The position numbers were made by a program, and so were the translations under genes. From positions 62,001 through 126,000 of the forward strand of contig JAHRBI010000002.1 of assembly GCA_019084025.1 (NCBI GenBank): 64,000 bases of DNA. The letters are read 5' to 3'. This DNA is from Burkholderiaceae bacterium DAT-1. Its GTDB lineage: Bacteria > Pseudomonadota > Gammaproteobacteria > Burkholderiales > Chitinimonadaceae. A model generated the notes under the pieces. That model had not been told where the DNA came from. It made no database searches and was given only the letters and a program-made list of their open reading frames with translations. Of the stretch, positions 1-9,500 are shown one piece after another; the first letter of the stretch is position 1, and each line of letters opens with the position of its first letter.

Positions 1-360
1 GCGGGCCAGTGTGCCGATCACATCGTCGGCTTCGACGCCGTCGACCATCAGAATCGGCAGCCCCAGTGCGGCTACGGCCTGATGGATCGGCTCGATCTGG
101 GCGCGCAGATCATCCGGCATGGGCGGACGATGCGCTTTATAGTCAGGATACAGGTCGTCGCGGAAGGTTTTGCCTTTCGCGTCGAATACGCAGGCGACGA
201 AATCGGCGGGTATTTCCTTCTGGAGGCGCTTGAGCATGGAAATCATGCCGTACAGTGCCCCGGTCGGTGTCCCCGCGCTGTTGCGCAGATCCGGCAGTGC
301 ATGGAATGCGCGATAGAGGTAGGAAGAGCCGTCGATCAGTAACAGGGTCGTAGCGGTCAT
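1..360 (-). CDS. polA: DNA polymerase I, N-terminal part (partial)
   Basis: The minus strand encodes the first 120 residues of DNA polymerase I; the rest lies beyond the left edge. The protein starts [20 protein letters not shown], the usual start of the 5'-3' exonuclease (flap nuclease) domain. It continues with conserved blocks such as [21 protein letters not shown] and [15 protein letters not shown], which hold metal-binding Asp residues of the nuclease. The enzyme fills gaps and removes RNA primers during lagging-strand synthesis and excision repair. It is divergent from the LOG-family gene, with about 115 bp between the two starts. The identification rests on clear family motifs; only the missing C-terminus prevents checking the polymerase domain. 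Confidence 0.93.
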   Translation of the reverse strand, partial: MTATTLLLIDGSSYLYRAFHALPDLRNSAGTPTGALYGMISMLKRLQKEIPADFVACVFDAKGKTFRDDLYPDYKAHRPPMPDDLRAQIEPIHQAVAALGLPILMVDGVEADDVIGTLAR

Positions 361-475
361 GTCGGTTCCGGTGGTAGTGTGGCTATCAGGGACGGGCGGA
401 GGTGGGTTACCTTACCCGCCGCCAGACTGGATGGAAAGCGTTCGGCAGGGTTGCCGGACAGAAAGTTGATGATTA

Positions 476-1210
476 ATGAGCTTGCACGACAAAATACCCA
501 GTGAATCGGACCCGGCAGCGACGGCTGCCACTCAGGCCTATCGCGCGCGCGAGGCCTGGCGCGTCTTTGAAATCATGTCCGAGTTCGTCGAGGCCACCGA
601 GCGCCTGCAGGCGATCCAGCCGGCCGTGAGTATTTTCGGTTCAGCCCGTACGCCGCGCGATCATCCCTACTACGCACTCACCGAAGAAATCGCCCGGCGC
701 CTGTCCGATGCAGGCTTCTCGGTGATTTCGGGTGGCGGGCCGGGGATCATGGAGGCGGCGAATAAAGGCGCATTTTACGGAAAATCGCCCTCGGTTGGGT
801 TGAATATCCTGCTGCCGCACGAACAAAGCGGCAATGCCTATCAGGATGTGAGCCAGACTTTCCGCCACTTTTTTGCGCGCAAAGTGATGTTTGTGAAAAA
901 TGCCACAGCCTATGTGGTGATGCCGGGCGGATACGGTACGCTGGACGAACTGACCGAAGCACTGACCCTCATCCAGACCCGTAAGTCGCGCAAGATTCCC
1001 ATTATTCTGGTGGGCAGCGCGTTCTGGAGTGGACTGATGGCGTGGATACGTTCCACCCTCGTCGACGAAAAGATGATCAATGCGGAAGATCCTGATTTGA
1101 TTCAGATCATCGACGATCCGGCGCAAGTGGTGGATGCTATTTTCAACTTCTATGAAAGCCGCGGATTTGCCCTGAGTGTGGCCGAACGCGAAATGCAGCT
1201 GAGTCTGTAG
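476..1210 (+). CDS. LOG family protein (TIGR00730-type nucleotide phosphoribohydrolase)
   Basis: A 244-residue Rossmann-fold protein of the LOG / TIGR00730 family. Members hydrolyse nucleoside 5'-monophosphates (cytokinin ribotides in plants, purine or pyrimidine nucleotides in bacteria) to a free base and ribose 5-phosphate. The family signatures are visible: GGGPGIMEAANKGA near residue 83 and PGGYGTLDE near residue 150, which hold the catalytic Arg/Glu region and the phosphate-binding loop. An N-terminal extension of about 45 residues precedes the core. It is predicted to be cytoplasmic. The Shine-Dalgarno sequence is weak (GAAAG). The next gene follows immediately, so the two are probably co-transcribed. 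The exact substrate cannot be told from sequence. Confidence 0.88.
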   Translation: MSLHDKIPSESDPAATAATQAYRAREAWRVFEIMSEFVEATERLQAIQPAVSIFGSARTPRDHPYYALTEEIARRLSDAGFSVISGGGPGIMEAANKGAFYGKSPSVGLNILLPHEQSGNAYQDVSQTFRHFFARKVMFVKNATAYVVMPGGYGTLDELTEALTLIQTRKSRKIPIILVGSAFWSGLMAWIRSTLVDEKMINAEDPDLIQIIDDPAQVVDAIFNFYESRGFALSVAEREMQLSL

Positions 1211-1219
1211 GAGATGGTG

Positions 1220-1606
1220 ATGAAGATCTGGATGGCTGTATTGACTGCCATGCTGGCAGCGCATGTGAGTGCAGCGGATGTGCCGGTTGGTCAGGCAGAC
1301 CGGGTCGATCCTAAAAAGACGACCGTACCGCCGCCGCCCCCGATGCCAAAGGAACCCGCACAAGCCGCGGTGCCGGATGCGGACAAAGTTGCTGCTGATA
1401 AGCCGGTCACCACCATTGTCGAGCGCGAAAACACTAAGTTCACCGAATACCGCGTGGCGGGTCGCCTGTACATGATCAAGGTCGAGCCCAAAGTGGGTCC
1501 TGCCTATTATCTGTACGATGAAAACGGGTCGGGTTTACGTCCGGTGACCGCGCCGGATAACGGCCAGCATCTGTCGCCGCCGCGCTGGGTGCTGTTTACC
1601 TTCTAA
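1220..1606 (+). CDS. DUF2782 domain-containing secreted protein
   Basis: A small exported protein of unknown function, about 128 residues. It begins with a Sec signal peptide (MKIWMAVLTAMLAAHVSAA). A Pro- and Ala-rich linker follows, then the DUF2782 core with YRVAGRLYMIKVEP and YYLYDENGSG blocks. The ATG at 1220 is preferred over the in-frame ATG at 1214, because AGGAG (1209-1213) lies 6 nt from 1220 but touches 1214. DUF2782 genes commonly sit beside polA and thrB in betaproteobacteria, as here, but no biochemical role is known to me. Confidence 0.82.
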   Translation: MKIWMAVLTAMLAAHVSAADVPVGQADRVDPKKTTVPPPPPMPKEPAQAAVPDADKVAADKPVTTIVERENTKFTEYRVAGRLYMIKVEPKVGPAYYLYDENGSGLRPVTAPDNGQHLSPPRWVLFTF

Positions 1607-1645
1607 TTCGATTTTTCAATCTTTCTTGCCCGTCAGGAGCCTTGC

Positions 1646-2602
1646 ATGTCTGTGTTTACCACTGTCACCCCGGAAGCGTTGTCGAGCTGGCTGCGCGGCT
1701 ATTCAATCGGTGAACTGGTCGAACTGAAGGGCATTGCCGAAGGCGTAACAAACACCAACTACCAGCTGGTGACGACGCAGGGGCGTTATGTGCTGACCCT
1801 GTTCGAAACCCTGACGGCGGAAGATTTGCCTTACTACGTCAACCTGATGGTGCATCTGGCGCGCCACGGCATTGCTAGTGCCGCGCCCATTGCCAATCTG
1901 CGCGACGAATACATCGATACCCTGTGCGGTCGTCCTTCCATTGTGGTCAACTGGCTGAATGGCAAGCCGGTCGAACATCCCGATGAGGTGCAGTGTCATG
2001 CATTGGGGGCAATGCTGGCGCAGATGCATCGCGCCGGTGAAACTTATCCTGCCCGTATGCACAATCCGCGCGGCCCCAAGTGGTGGCGCATGACGGCAGA
2101 GCATTTGTACAGTGATCTGCCCGAGGAGACGCGCGAGCTGTTGCGTCACGAATTGCACGAACAGGCCCGCCATCGCTATGCGCATCTGCCCACAGGTGTC
2201 ATCCATGCCGATCTGTTCCGTGACAATGTACTCATGGATGGCGAACGAATCGGCGGCTTTATCGACTTCTACTATGCCTGCAATGATCTGCTGAGTTTCG
2301 ATCTGGCGATTACCGTGAATGACTGGTGCGCCCTGCCAGATGGCGAAATTGATCCGGTGCGCGCCAAAGCATTGTGTGCAGGGTACCAATCCGTACGTCC
2401 GCTCAATGCAGATGAACGACAGGCATGGCCGCTGGTGCTGCGCTCTGCGGCGATTCGCTTCTATGTGTCGCGCCTGCTCGACTGGTATCGTCCGGCTAGC
2501 GGCGAGTTGACCTGGAAAAAAGACCCGGAAGTATTTGGCCGCATCCTGCGCGCCCATATCCAGCGCGATGTGGCGGCAACCCTGTCCTGGCTGGATGATT
2601 GA
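1646..2602 (+). CDS. thrB: Homoserine kinase (APH-fold type)
   Basis: This 318-residue enzyme belongs to the ThrB type found in pseudomonads and betaproteobacteria. It has the aminoglycoside-phosphotransferase fold rather than the GHMP fold. It phosphorylates L-homoserine with ATP on the way to threonine. Visible landmarks are the N-terminal substrate segment GIAEGVTNTNYQL, the catalytic-loop block GVIHADLFRDNVL (HxDxxxxN) near residue 190, and GGFIDFYYACND (metal-binding IDF) just after. An AGGAG ribosome site precedes the ATG. Its stop codon overlaps the start of the next gene (TGATG). Product confidence is high from the conserved motifs and length. Confidence 0.93.
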   Translation: MSVFTTVTPEALSSWLRGYSIGELVELKGIAEGVTNTNYQLVTTQGRYVLTLFETLTAEDLPYYVNLMVHLARHGIASAAPIANLRDEYIDTLCGRPSIVVNWLNGKPVEHPDEVQCHALGAMLAQMHRAGETYPARMHNPRGPKWWRMTAEHLYSDLPEETRELLRHELHEQARHRYAHLPTGVIHADLFRDNVLMDGERIGGFIDFYYACNDLLSFDLAITVNDWCALPDGEIDPVRAKALCAGYQSVRPLNADERQAWPLVLRSAAIRFYVSRLLDWYRPASGELTWKKDPEVFGRILRAHIQRDVAATLSWLDD

Positions 2603-4152
2603 TGACCCCGGTACCCCAGCCTCGCCTATCCCTTCCCACCTGGCGACTTACCATCGCGGTGATCGGCGCCTGTGTTGCACTCTTGCTGTCCATGCTGGCC
2701 GTAGTGCATCGCGATGCACGTGTGTCAGCCGAGCAAATGGCGGCACGCTCCCTGTCAGGGCTGGCCGATCTGCTTCAGATGCAGATCGAACGTGCCGAGG
2801 TGAATCAAGCTGGTCACGTAGCCTCGCGACAGCGTCGCGAGAGTGGGCGCGCTGAATCAAGTGATGTGCCGCCTATTGGATTGCCGGTGTCGGTCAGTGG
2901 ACGTCTGTTGAATGGCAAGGTTGAGGCGCCGCTTGGACGGAGCCAGGCATTTCCAGAATTATTCGAGCCACAATCGTCTGATCACCATGCATTGCTGGTA
3001 GCCGAAAATGCAGCGGGGCAACCCTGGCTGCTATTGCGACGTCCACTTGCAGGTGGACGCATGCTTGAACTGGCGGAACCTACTCAGGTGTGGGAAGGCA
3101 GCCTGGATGCACAAGCGCGTAATGCCTGGATGATGGGCGCCACGATTGTGCTATTGGGCGCCGGTTTGTGCGGCATCATCTGGTTGCTGGGGCGCGATGC
3201 GCGGCGCACCCGCGAATGGGCGCATCAGATTCAGGAAAACGAACGGCAATTGCGCGGTGTACTCGACAAATCGCCTGTCGCGCTGGCCATGGCCGACACC
3301 GAAACGGGGGAGGTTCACTACGCCAATGACCGCATGCGCGCGCTACTCGGGGAAATGACAGCGCCGCCTGCCGTGAAGGGCGATACCCTACTAGGCCCGC
3401 TGATTACCCGTCAGGATTGGCAGGCGATTCGCCATGAAATGGGTAATGCGCTCGCACTGGATAACCTCGAATTTCGTCTAGCAGGCGCAGACGACGAACG
3501 ATGGGGCATGCTGTCTGCGCGCCATGTGCCCATGGGCGCGGAATTCGATGCCATGCTGATTGGTATCGCCGATATTAGCGAACGCAAGGCGCACGAAATG
3601 CGTCTGGCTAATGAAGCCATGACCGATATGCTGACAGGTCTACCGAATCGGCGCTATTTCATGAATCGCTCGCTGGCAGCGTGTGAAATGGCACGGCGGT
3701 ACGCACGGCCACTGAGTGTACTGATGATCGATCTGGATCATTTCAAACGCATCAACGATCGTTATGGACATGCAATGGGAGACAAGGTCCTGCATCTCGT
3801 TGCTCAGACCATTCAGTCGAGTTTGCGTCAGCCTGACGTATGTGGTCGTCTGGGCGGCGAGGAGTTTGCGGCCATGCTGCCCGAGGCGTCGCTGACACAG
3901 GCGCTTGAGGCGGCCGAGCGTATCCGGCAGGCCGTTGCTGCCCTGCGGTTTGATGTGCCCGAGGGCGACGTTGTCCAGATGACAGTCAGCATTGGTGTCG
4001 CGCAGTACGATCCGAAAAGTGTTGAAATCGAACCCGCGCTGGAAGCTGCAGATCGCGCCCTCTATCGCGCCAAAGCAGCAGGACGCAATCGCGTGATGCT
4101 GGCCCGGCAGGCGTCAACCGATCAAACGGATACAACCGCAACGCCCGCCTAA
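2602..4152 (+). CDS. Membrane-bound PAS-GGDEF diguanylate cyclase
   Basis: A 516-residue signalling enzyme predicted to make c-di-GMP from two GTP. Domain order: transmembrane segment at about residues 15-35, a periplasmic sensor region, a second transmembrane segment at about 175-195, a PAS domain at about 205-330, and a GGDEF domain at about 340-505. The active-site loop reads GGEEF, a functional variant. RQPD sits exactly five residues before it and matches the RxxD product-inhibition (I-site) motif, so feedback control is likely. The conserved DMLTGLPNRRYF block opens the GGDEF domain. The ATG overlaps the thrB stop by one base, which suggests translational coupling although the functions are unrelated. 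Confidence 0.9.
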   Translation: MTPVPQPRLSLPTWRLTIAVIGACVALLLSMLAVVHRDARVSAEQMAARSLSGLADLLQMQIERAEVNQAGHVASRQRRESGRAESSDVPPIGLPVSVSGRLLNGKVEAPLGRSQAFPELFEPQSSDHHALLVAENAAGQPWLLLRRPLAGGRMLELAEPTQVWEGSLDAQARNAWMMGATIVLLGAGLCGIIWLLGRDARRTREWAHQIQENERQLRGVLDKSPVALAMADTETGEVHYANDRMRALLGEMTAPPAVKGDTLLGPLITRQDWQAIRHEMGNALALDNLEFRLAGADDERWGMLSARHVPMGAEFDAMLIGIADISERKAHEMRLANEAMTDMLTGLPNRRYFMNRSLAACEMARRYARPLSVLMIDLDHFKRINDRYGHAMGDKVLHLVAQTIQSSLRQPDVCGRLGGEEFAAMLPEASLTQALEAAERIRQAVAALRFDVPEGDVVQMTVSIGVAQYDPKSVEIEPALEAADRALYRAKAAGRNRVMLARQASTDQTDTTATPA

Positions 4153-4166
4153 GCGCTCATCAAGCA

Positions 4167-6377
4167 CTAATGTACCGCGAGGGCGCAGCTCGACGATTCG
4201 CCCGGCCGGTACCGGCATGTAGCATGGGCGGCAATGTCTTCCGGATAGAACAGTACCTGCTTGAATTCCCCCCGGCTGTACATATCAGCCTGATCCTTGA
4301 AGTGGGGGGAATCTGGATGGCCGCTCTCGCCACCCGCCAGAATACTCAGTGCACGCACTTTAGGGCCAAATTCAACTGCGGCAACAAAACTATTACCCCG
4401 CTCGCCATAGATGCGCTTGGTGCCTTGCTTGTGGGTGGTACCAAATGCCGCCAGCGAGCCCCAGATGCCGGACGCGTAAGGAATTGGCAGGCTGGGTTGC
4501 GTATCGTCAAAATGGCCAATGAGCTGGTTGTCCAGACGCTGGAAACGATTGATTTCACCCCACGGGGTTTGCCAGTTGCCGAAGTCCTGTTGCAGTTTGT
4601 TGCTGGCGCTCACAAGCGCGTTCAGTAAATCGGCTGCAGTTGCATGCTGTTCCACATAATCCAATCCCGGCATCAGGTTGGCCTTGGCCGCGGGGCTATG
4701 CTGATCAAGCAGGGCTTGCCCCCAGAATATCGCCAGTGATGTGGCGGTGGAATTCAGTGCATAGCGGCGATCCCATTTGCGCAGGGACGCGACCTGCTCA
4801 TGCAATTGCTGGCGCTGCGGGGCCTCGACCGGCAAAGCGTTCCACGCTTGCAGCAGGGCAGGAATCAGGCGGTCGAAGCCGGTGAGATAGGAGTCGTAGG
4901 CAGCGCCAATTAGTTTCTCCAGTGTCCAGCCCGCTTTGCCTTCCAGTACCCTGAGTGCATGCAGGCCGCGTGCGTTTTCCGGGTACACCCACATATAGTC
5001 GGGATAATGTTCGCGCTTGGGGCTATGTGTACCTGCCGCACTGAAGGGCCAGTTATTGGTGTTCTGAATCCAGCCACTGGCCGGATTGAGGATCTGGATG
5101 ATATCCGTGACCGGATGCAAACCTCGCCAGTCAGTGCGCGGATTGCTGCCATCTACCGGGCGGCGCCAGTCGAACGAAGGATCGCGGCGTGGCATGAAGT
5201 TGCCGTGGAAATAGGCAATATTGCCTTTATCATCAGCGTAAACCGTATTGTTCGACGAGTTGGTGCGTAAGTCGAGCACCTTGCGGAAGGCGGCATAATC
5301 CTTGGCTGTGGTGCGTAACCAGGATTGCATCAAGGCTTTGCGCGGCGAGTTCATCAGACTGACTGATACCCATTTGTCACCAGCTTTACGCACGACCGGG
5401 CCATGATGGGTAAACCATGCAGTGACGGTGTGCGACTTCAGCGCATCGCCATCGCGATAGGGCAGGGTGATTATCCGTGTGGTAACCGGACGCCACCGGT
5501 TGCCATGCCGGTAATAGGGGCGGCCATCGCGCATCTCGATGGTTTCGACGTACTCGCTGATGACATTGCCCCCACCCGAGGTATGCATCCAGCCGAGATG
5601 CTCATTAAATCCCTGATAAACAAAGAATTGCCCCCAGGTGACAGCGCCATATGCATTCAGGCCTTCTTCGCTGCGGGCGTGGACTTCCGGACGGAAATAG
5701 AAGGATGTGTGCGGATTGATCATCAGCAGCGCATGGCCGGACTGGGTGATCTTTGGCGAAATGGCAAATCCATTCGAGCCCTGGGGCTCGGGTTCCGCGA
5801 GCGGCACGGCATAGGCCACTTTGACGTCAGCCGGCAGATAGCAGTCCCTGAGCGCATTCGTATCGACGGATTCGATATCTCCGCCGATACTACCTTCGGT
5901 AAAGCTGAGTGCCATCCACGGTTCGAAATGCGTGATCAGACGCGGCTTGATGTCGGGGTGCGTGTGTAAAAAGTAATTCAGGCCATCTGCCCAGGCTTGC
6001 ATCAACCGCTGCATCCAGGCCGGACTGCGCTCGTATGCCTGTTTTAAAGCAAGCGGGTCGATAAACAATTTCATGCGCAAATCCTGCGCCAGCGCGGTTT
6101 CACCTGCCACTTCAGCCAGCCTGCCCATCGCATTGATGTAATTCAGTTCAATGCGCTGAAAGTCGTCTTCTGCTTGGGCATAAATCAAGCCAAATACCGC
6201 ATCTGCGTTACGTTTACCACTGACGTGGGGAATCCCCCATTGATCCCGCGTAATCGTCACGTTGGCGACATGCGCATCTTGCCGAGCGGCATCCGATGTA
6301 AAACACAAGGCATAAAGAGAGCTGGCAAGTAGCGCGGAAGCCGGCAGTAAGCGTCGCAGGGGCGGAAGAGGGGACAT
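4167..6377 (-). CDS. Penicillin acylase family protein (Ntn hydrolase)
   Basis: About 736 residues, of the penicillin G / cephalosporin / N-acyl-homoserine-lactone acylase family. These enzymes are made as a precursor and self-cleave to expose an N-terminal Ser on the beta chain. The conserved GSNGFAI block (normally GSNxW/F) follows a short spacer rich in Pro and Glu and marks the cleavage site, with Ser as nucleophile. The start at 6377 is chosen because MSPLPPLRRLLPASALLASS gives a good signal peptide; an in-frame ATG at 6464 would add 29 residues. Export to the periplasm is likely. The substrate could be an acyl-homoserine lactone, a beta-lactam or another amide, and sequence alone does not decide. 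It is convergent with the GGDEF gene. Confidence 0.86.
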   Translation of the reverse strand: MSPLPPLRRLLPASALLASSLYALCFTSDAARQDAHVANVTITRDQWGIPHVSGKRNADAVFGLIYAQAEDDFQRIELNYINAMGRLAEVAGETALAQDLRMKLFIDPLALKQAYERSPAWMQRLMQAWADGLNYFLHTHPDIKPRLITHFEPWMALSFTEGSIGGDIESVDTNALRDCYLPADVKVAYAVPLAEPEPQGSNGFAISPKITQSGHALLMINPHTSFYFRPEVHARSEEGLNAYGAVTWGQFFVYQGFNEHLGWMHTSGGGNVISEYVETIEMRDGRPYYRHGNRWRPVTTRIITLPYRDGDALKSHTVTAWFTHHGPVVRKAGDKWVSVSLMNSPRKALMQSWLRTTAKDYAAFRKVLDLRTNSSNNTVYADDKGNIAYFHGNFMPRRDPSFDWRRPVDGSNPRTDWRGLHPVTDIIQILNPASGWIQNTNNWPFSAAGTHSPKREHYPDYMWVYPENARGLHALRVLEGKAGWTLEKLIGAAYDSYLTGFDRLIPALLQAWNALPVEAPQRQQLHEQVASLRKWDRRYALNSTATSLAIFWGQALLDQHSPAAKANLMPGLDYVEQHATAADLLNALVSASNKLQQDFGNWQTPWGEINRFQRLDNQLIGHFDDTQPSLPIPYASGIWGSLAAFGTTHKQGTKRIYGERGNSFVAAVEFGPKVRALSILAGGESGHPDSPHFKDQADMYSRGEFKQVLFYPEDIAAHATCRYRPGESSSCALAVH

Positions 6378-6540
6378 AAGCGGACTTTGAGCATGAGAAT
6401 ATATAAATTCTCTCCGCAAGCGCGTCAAGGCAACAAGTAGCGCATCGGATGGCGCGTCTTTCATACAACGTCGCTAGGGCAAATTGCCGCAATCTGAACT
6501 ACATTAGGCTGAGGAGGCGTGTCACCAAGTCGCTCACAGG

Positions 6541-9500
6541 ATGCTGTATATGGAGTTGTTTGCGCCAGATGAAGTCGTACGCTTACTGGAATCCAGGCTG
6601 GGTGAACTGGATGGGCGCGCACGTCTGGAAGCTTTGCTGGAACTTGCCTGGCACAAGCGTCAACGTGATAGTCACCGTACGCAGCTCCTACTGGAAGAAA
6701 TCGAAATCCGGCTTCGCCCGGTTCATTTGCCAGTTGTCGATCGAATGCGAATCGAGGCACGGATTCGCCTCATTCGAGCGGAGTTTGAGAGCCTGGCCGG
6801 TCATCAAACAAGCGCGATGGAATTAGCTGAATCCGCGATTGCGACGTTCGAGCAAATCAGTGACGCAGCAGGTGCGGGCGATGGGCGCTGGTTGCTAGCG
6901 TCTATCTGGTCGGATTTGGGTAAGCGACAGCAAGTCAATCAAAGTCTGAATGGGGCGCTGCGCGATTATCGGCTGACGACCGACCAGAATCGTATTGATG
7001 CAGCCATGGCACGTATTCTGTCACGCATTGCCTTTGTGGATGCGGAGGGTGCGGCGCACGGCTTGGCAGAGAGTTTTCCTGCGCAGTCGCAGCATGCCGA
7101 TGGGGTAAATGTCTGGATCAGTATTGCGCAGGCGAATGTCGCTGCGCTAACGGATGATCCTGGTGAGGCCATCAAGTTTGATCTGAACGCATACAACGCG
7201 GCCAATGTCACCGGACAAATTGCGCAGGCGCTAGTGTGTGCCGTCAATATTGCAGAAGGGTTTGCCACCCTGGGCGATCTGCATGGTGCACTGGATTGGG
7301 CTGAACGTGCATTAAGACAGGCAAGAGAGTCCGGCTGGCCCGGTAGCATCGGCCTGTGTCTGGTGCAGGCGGGCGATATTTTGCGCCTGCTGGGGCGTGA
7401 AGGGGATGCGCAGCATCTGCTCAATGAAGCGCTGGCGATGCTTGACCCCATGACAGGGTCACGTACTTACGAGTTGTTGCTGGAACATCTGGGGCAGCTG
7501 GCTTTGGATGGCAAGCGCTATTCCGAGGCGCTTGACTGGTTTGTGCAGCTGGAAAGTTCACTCAGTTCGCACGGCGAATCCGATCTGCTCATCAAGTCGT
7601 GGCGTGGGCAGGCAACCGCACTGGTTCATTTAGGCAGGCCTGCCGATGCACTCGCCAAGGTCGCAGGCGCGCTGGGACTCGCCAGAAGCAAAGGTAACTC
7701 GGACGAACAGGTGAAGGCATTGCGTGTCTTTGCCGAGTTGCATCAGGAATATCAACTGGCGGGGCCGGATAATCTGGAAGCGCCCACGCCTGCGCTGCAT
7801 TACCTGGGTGAAGCCCTGACGATTGCCCGGAGCATTGGCGGCTATCGCGTACCGACAGAACTGTACAATCAGCTGGCAGATGCGTGGGCTGGGTGTGGCG
7901 ACTATCAGCGTGCATACCAGAGTATGGTGGAGGCCGCTGGCGCACGGAATCAATCTCGGGTCGAGGAAGCGCAAAAGCGTGCGGTTGCCATGCAACTCCG
8001 CCATGAGGTGGATCAGGTTCGCGCAGATGCGGAGCACCACAAGCGTTTAGCCAGTGCCCTTCAGGAAACCAATGCGACGCTGGAGGCACTCGGCCGGATT
8101 GGACGCGAAATTACCGCCAATTTGCTCACTGACGACATCATGTGGGCACTATCCGACCACGCCAGAACCTTTCTGGACGCCACCAGCCTGCTGCTCTTTC
8201 TGGTGGATGAGCCGCGTGGATTGTTGCGTATGGCATTTGCCCTGGAGGGGAAGGATATCCCGCCAGATATCGATGTAAAGCTCGATGATCCTGTTTCGCT
8301 GGCTGCGAAATGCGTGCGGGAACGAAAAGAAATTGTCGTGGGCGCTACAAAGGGGCCGCTGGAGTTTCCCGTCCGCGCGGGCACACTGATGCCGCAGAGC
8401 ATGATCTTCGAGCCGCTGGAGGTGGGACGACGACTGATCGGCGTGATCAGTATCCAATCGACACGTGAAAATGCCTATGGCGACCGCGAATGCTCCATTT
8501 TCCGGACATTGTGCGCGTATGCCGCGATTGCGCTCGATAATGCATTTGTCTATCGCGAAGTAGAAGTAGCACGTGAGGCCTTAGCCGCACAGGAGCAGGA
8601 ATTGAAGGTGGTGGCGACCGCATTTGAGTCGCAAGAAGGCTTGATGATTGCAAGTGCGGATCTGGTGGTCTTGCGGGTAAATACGGCCTTCACTCGCATT
8701 ACAGGGTATCCGGCGGATGCGGTGCTCGGACATTCCCCATCCATCTTGCAATCGGCGAGACATGGAGACGGAGATTTCGACGCGCTGATTGGGGCTGTGC
8801 GTTTGCATGGAAGCTGGCAAGGTGAAATTTGGGCGCAAAGGGTCGACCAGACGGATATTCCTTTATGGTTGTCTGTGACGGCTGTGCGCAATGAACTCAA
8901 TGTGTTGACGCATATCGTGTTCGCCCTCGTAGACATTACCGAACGCAAACGCGCCGAAGATGAGATTCGCAATCTGGCCTTTTTTGATCCGCTGACCAAT
9001 CTGCCGAATCGTCGCCTGCTGATGGATAGGCTGCGTCTGGCACTGGCGCGCAGTGCCCGAAGTGATCAGTGCGGTGCCTTGCTCTTTATTGATCTGGATA
9101 ACTTCAAGCGCCTGAATGACACGCGCGGCCACGGTGTGGGGGACATGCTGCTGTCCAAGGTGGCGAAACGATTGGTTGGATGTGTGCGGGCAGGTGATAC
9201 CGTTGCCCGGCTGGGCGGCGACGAGTTTGTTGTGTTGCTCGAAGGCTTACCCCATCAAGATGTCGACGCCGCAGAAAAGGTCGAAGTGGTTGCACAGAAA
9301 ATCCATGAAACACTCAACACTCCCTATCTGCTCGACAATATCGAGCATCGCAGTACGCCCAGCATCGGCATCTGCCTGTTTACCGGCAAGGATGAAACGG
9401 TAGACGAACTGCTCAAGCAGGCGGATCTCGCCATGTATCAGGCCAAGGGATCTGGCCGCAATGCAATCCGCTTCTTTGATCCGGCCATGCAGGCTGCGGT

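Noticed and set aside
641-1363. Long minus-strand frame opposite the LOG-family gene.
   Set aside because: It is a composition shadow of the plus-strand gene with a Cys/His-rich, non-protein-like sequence.
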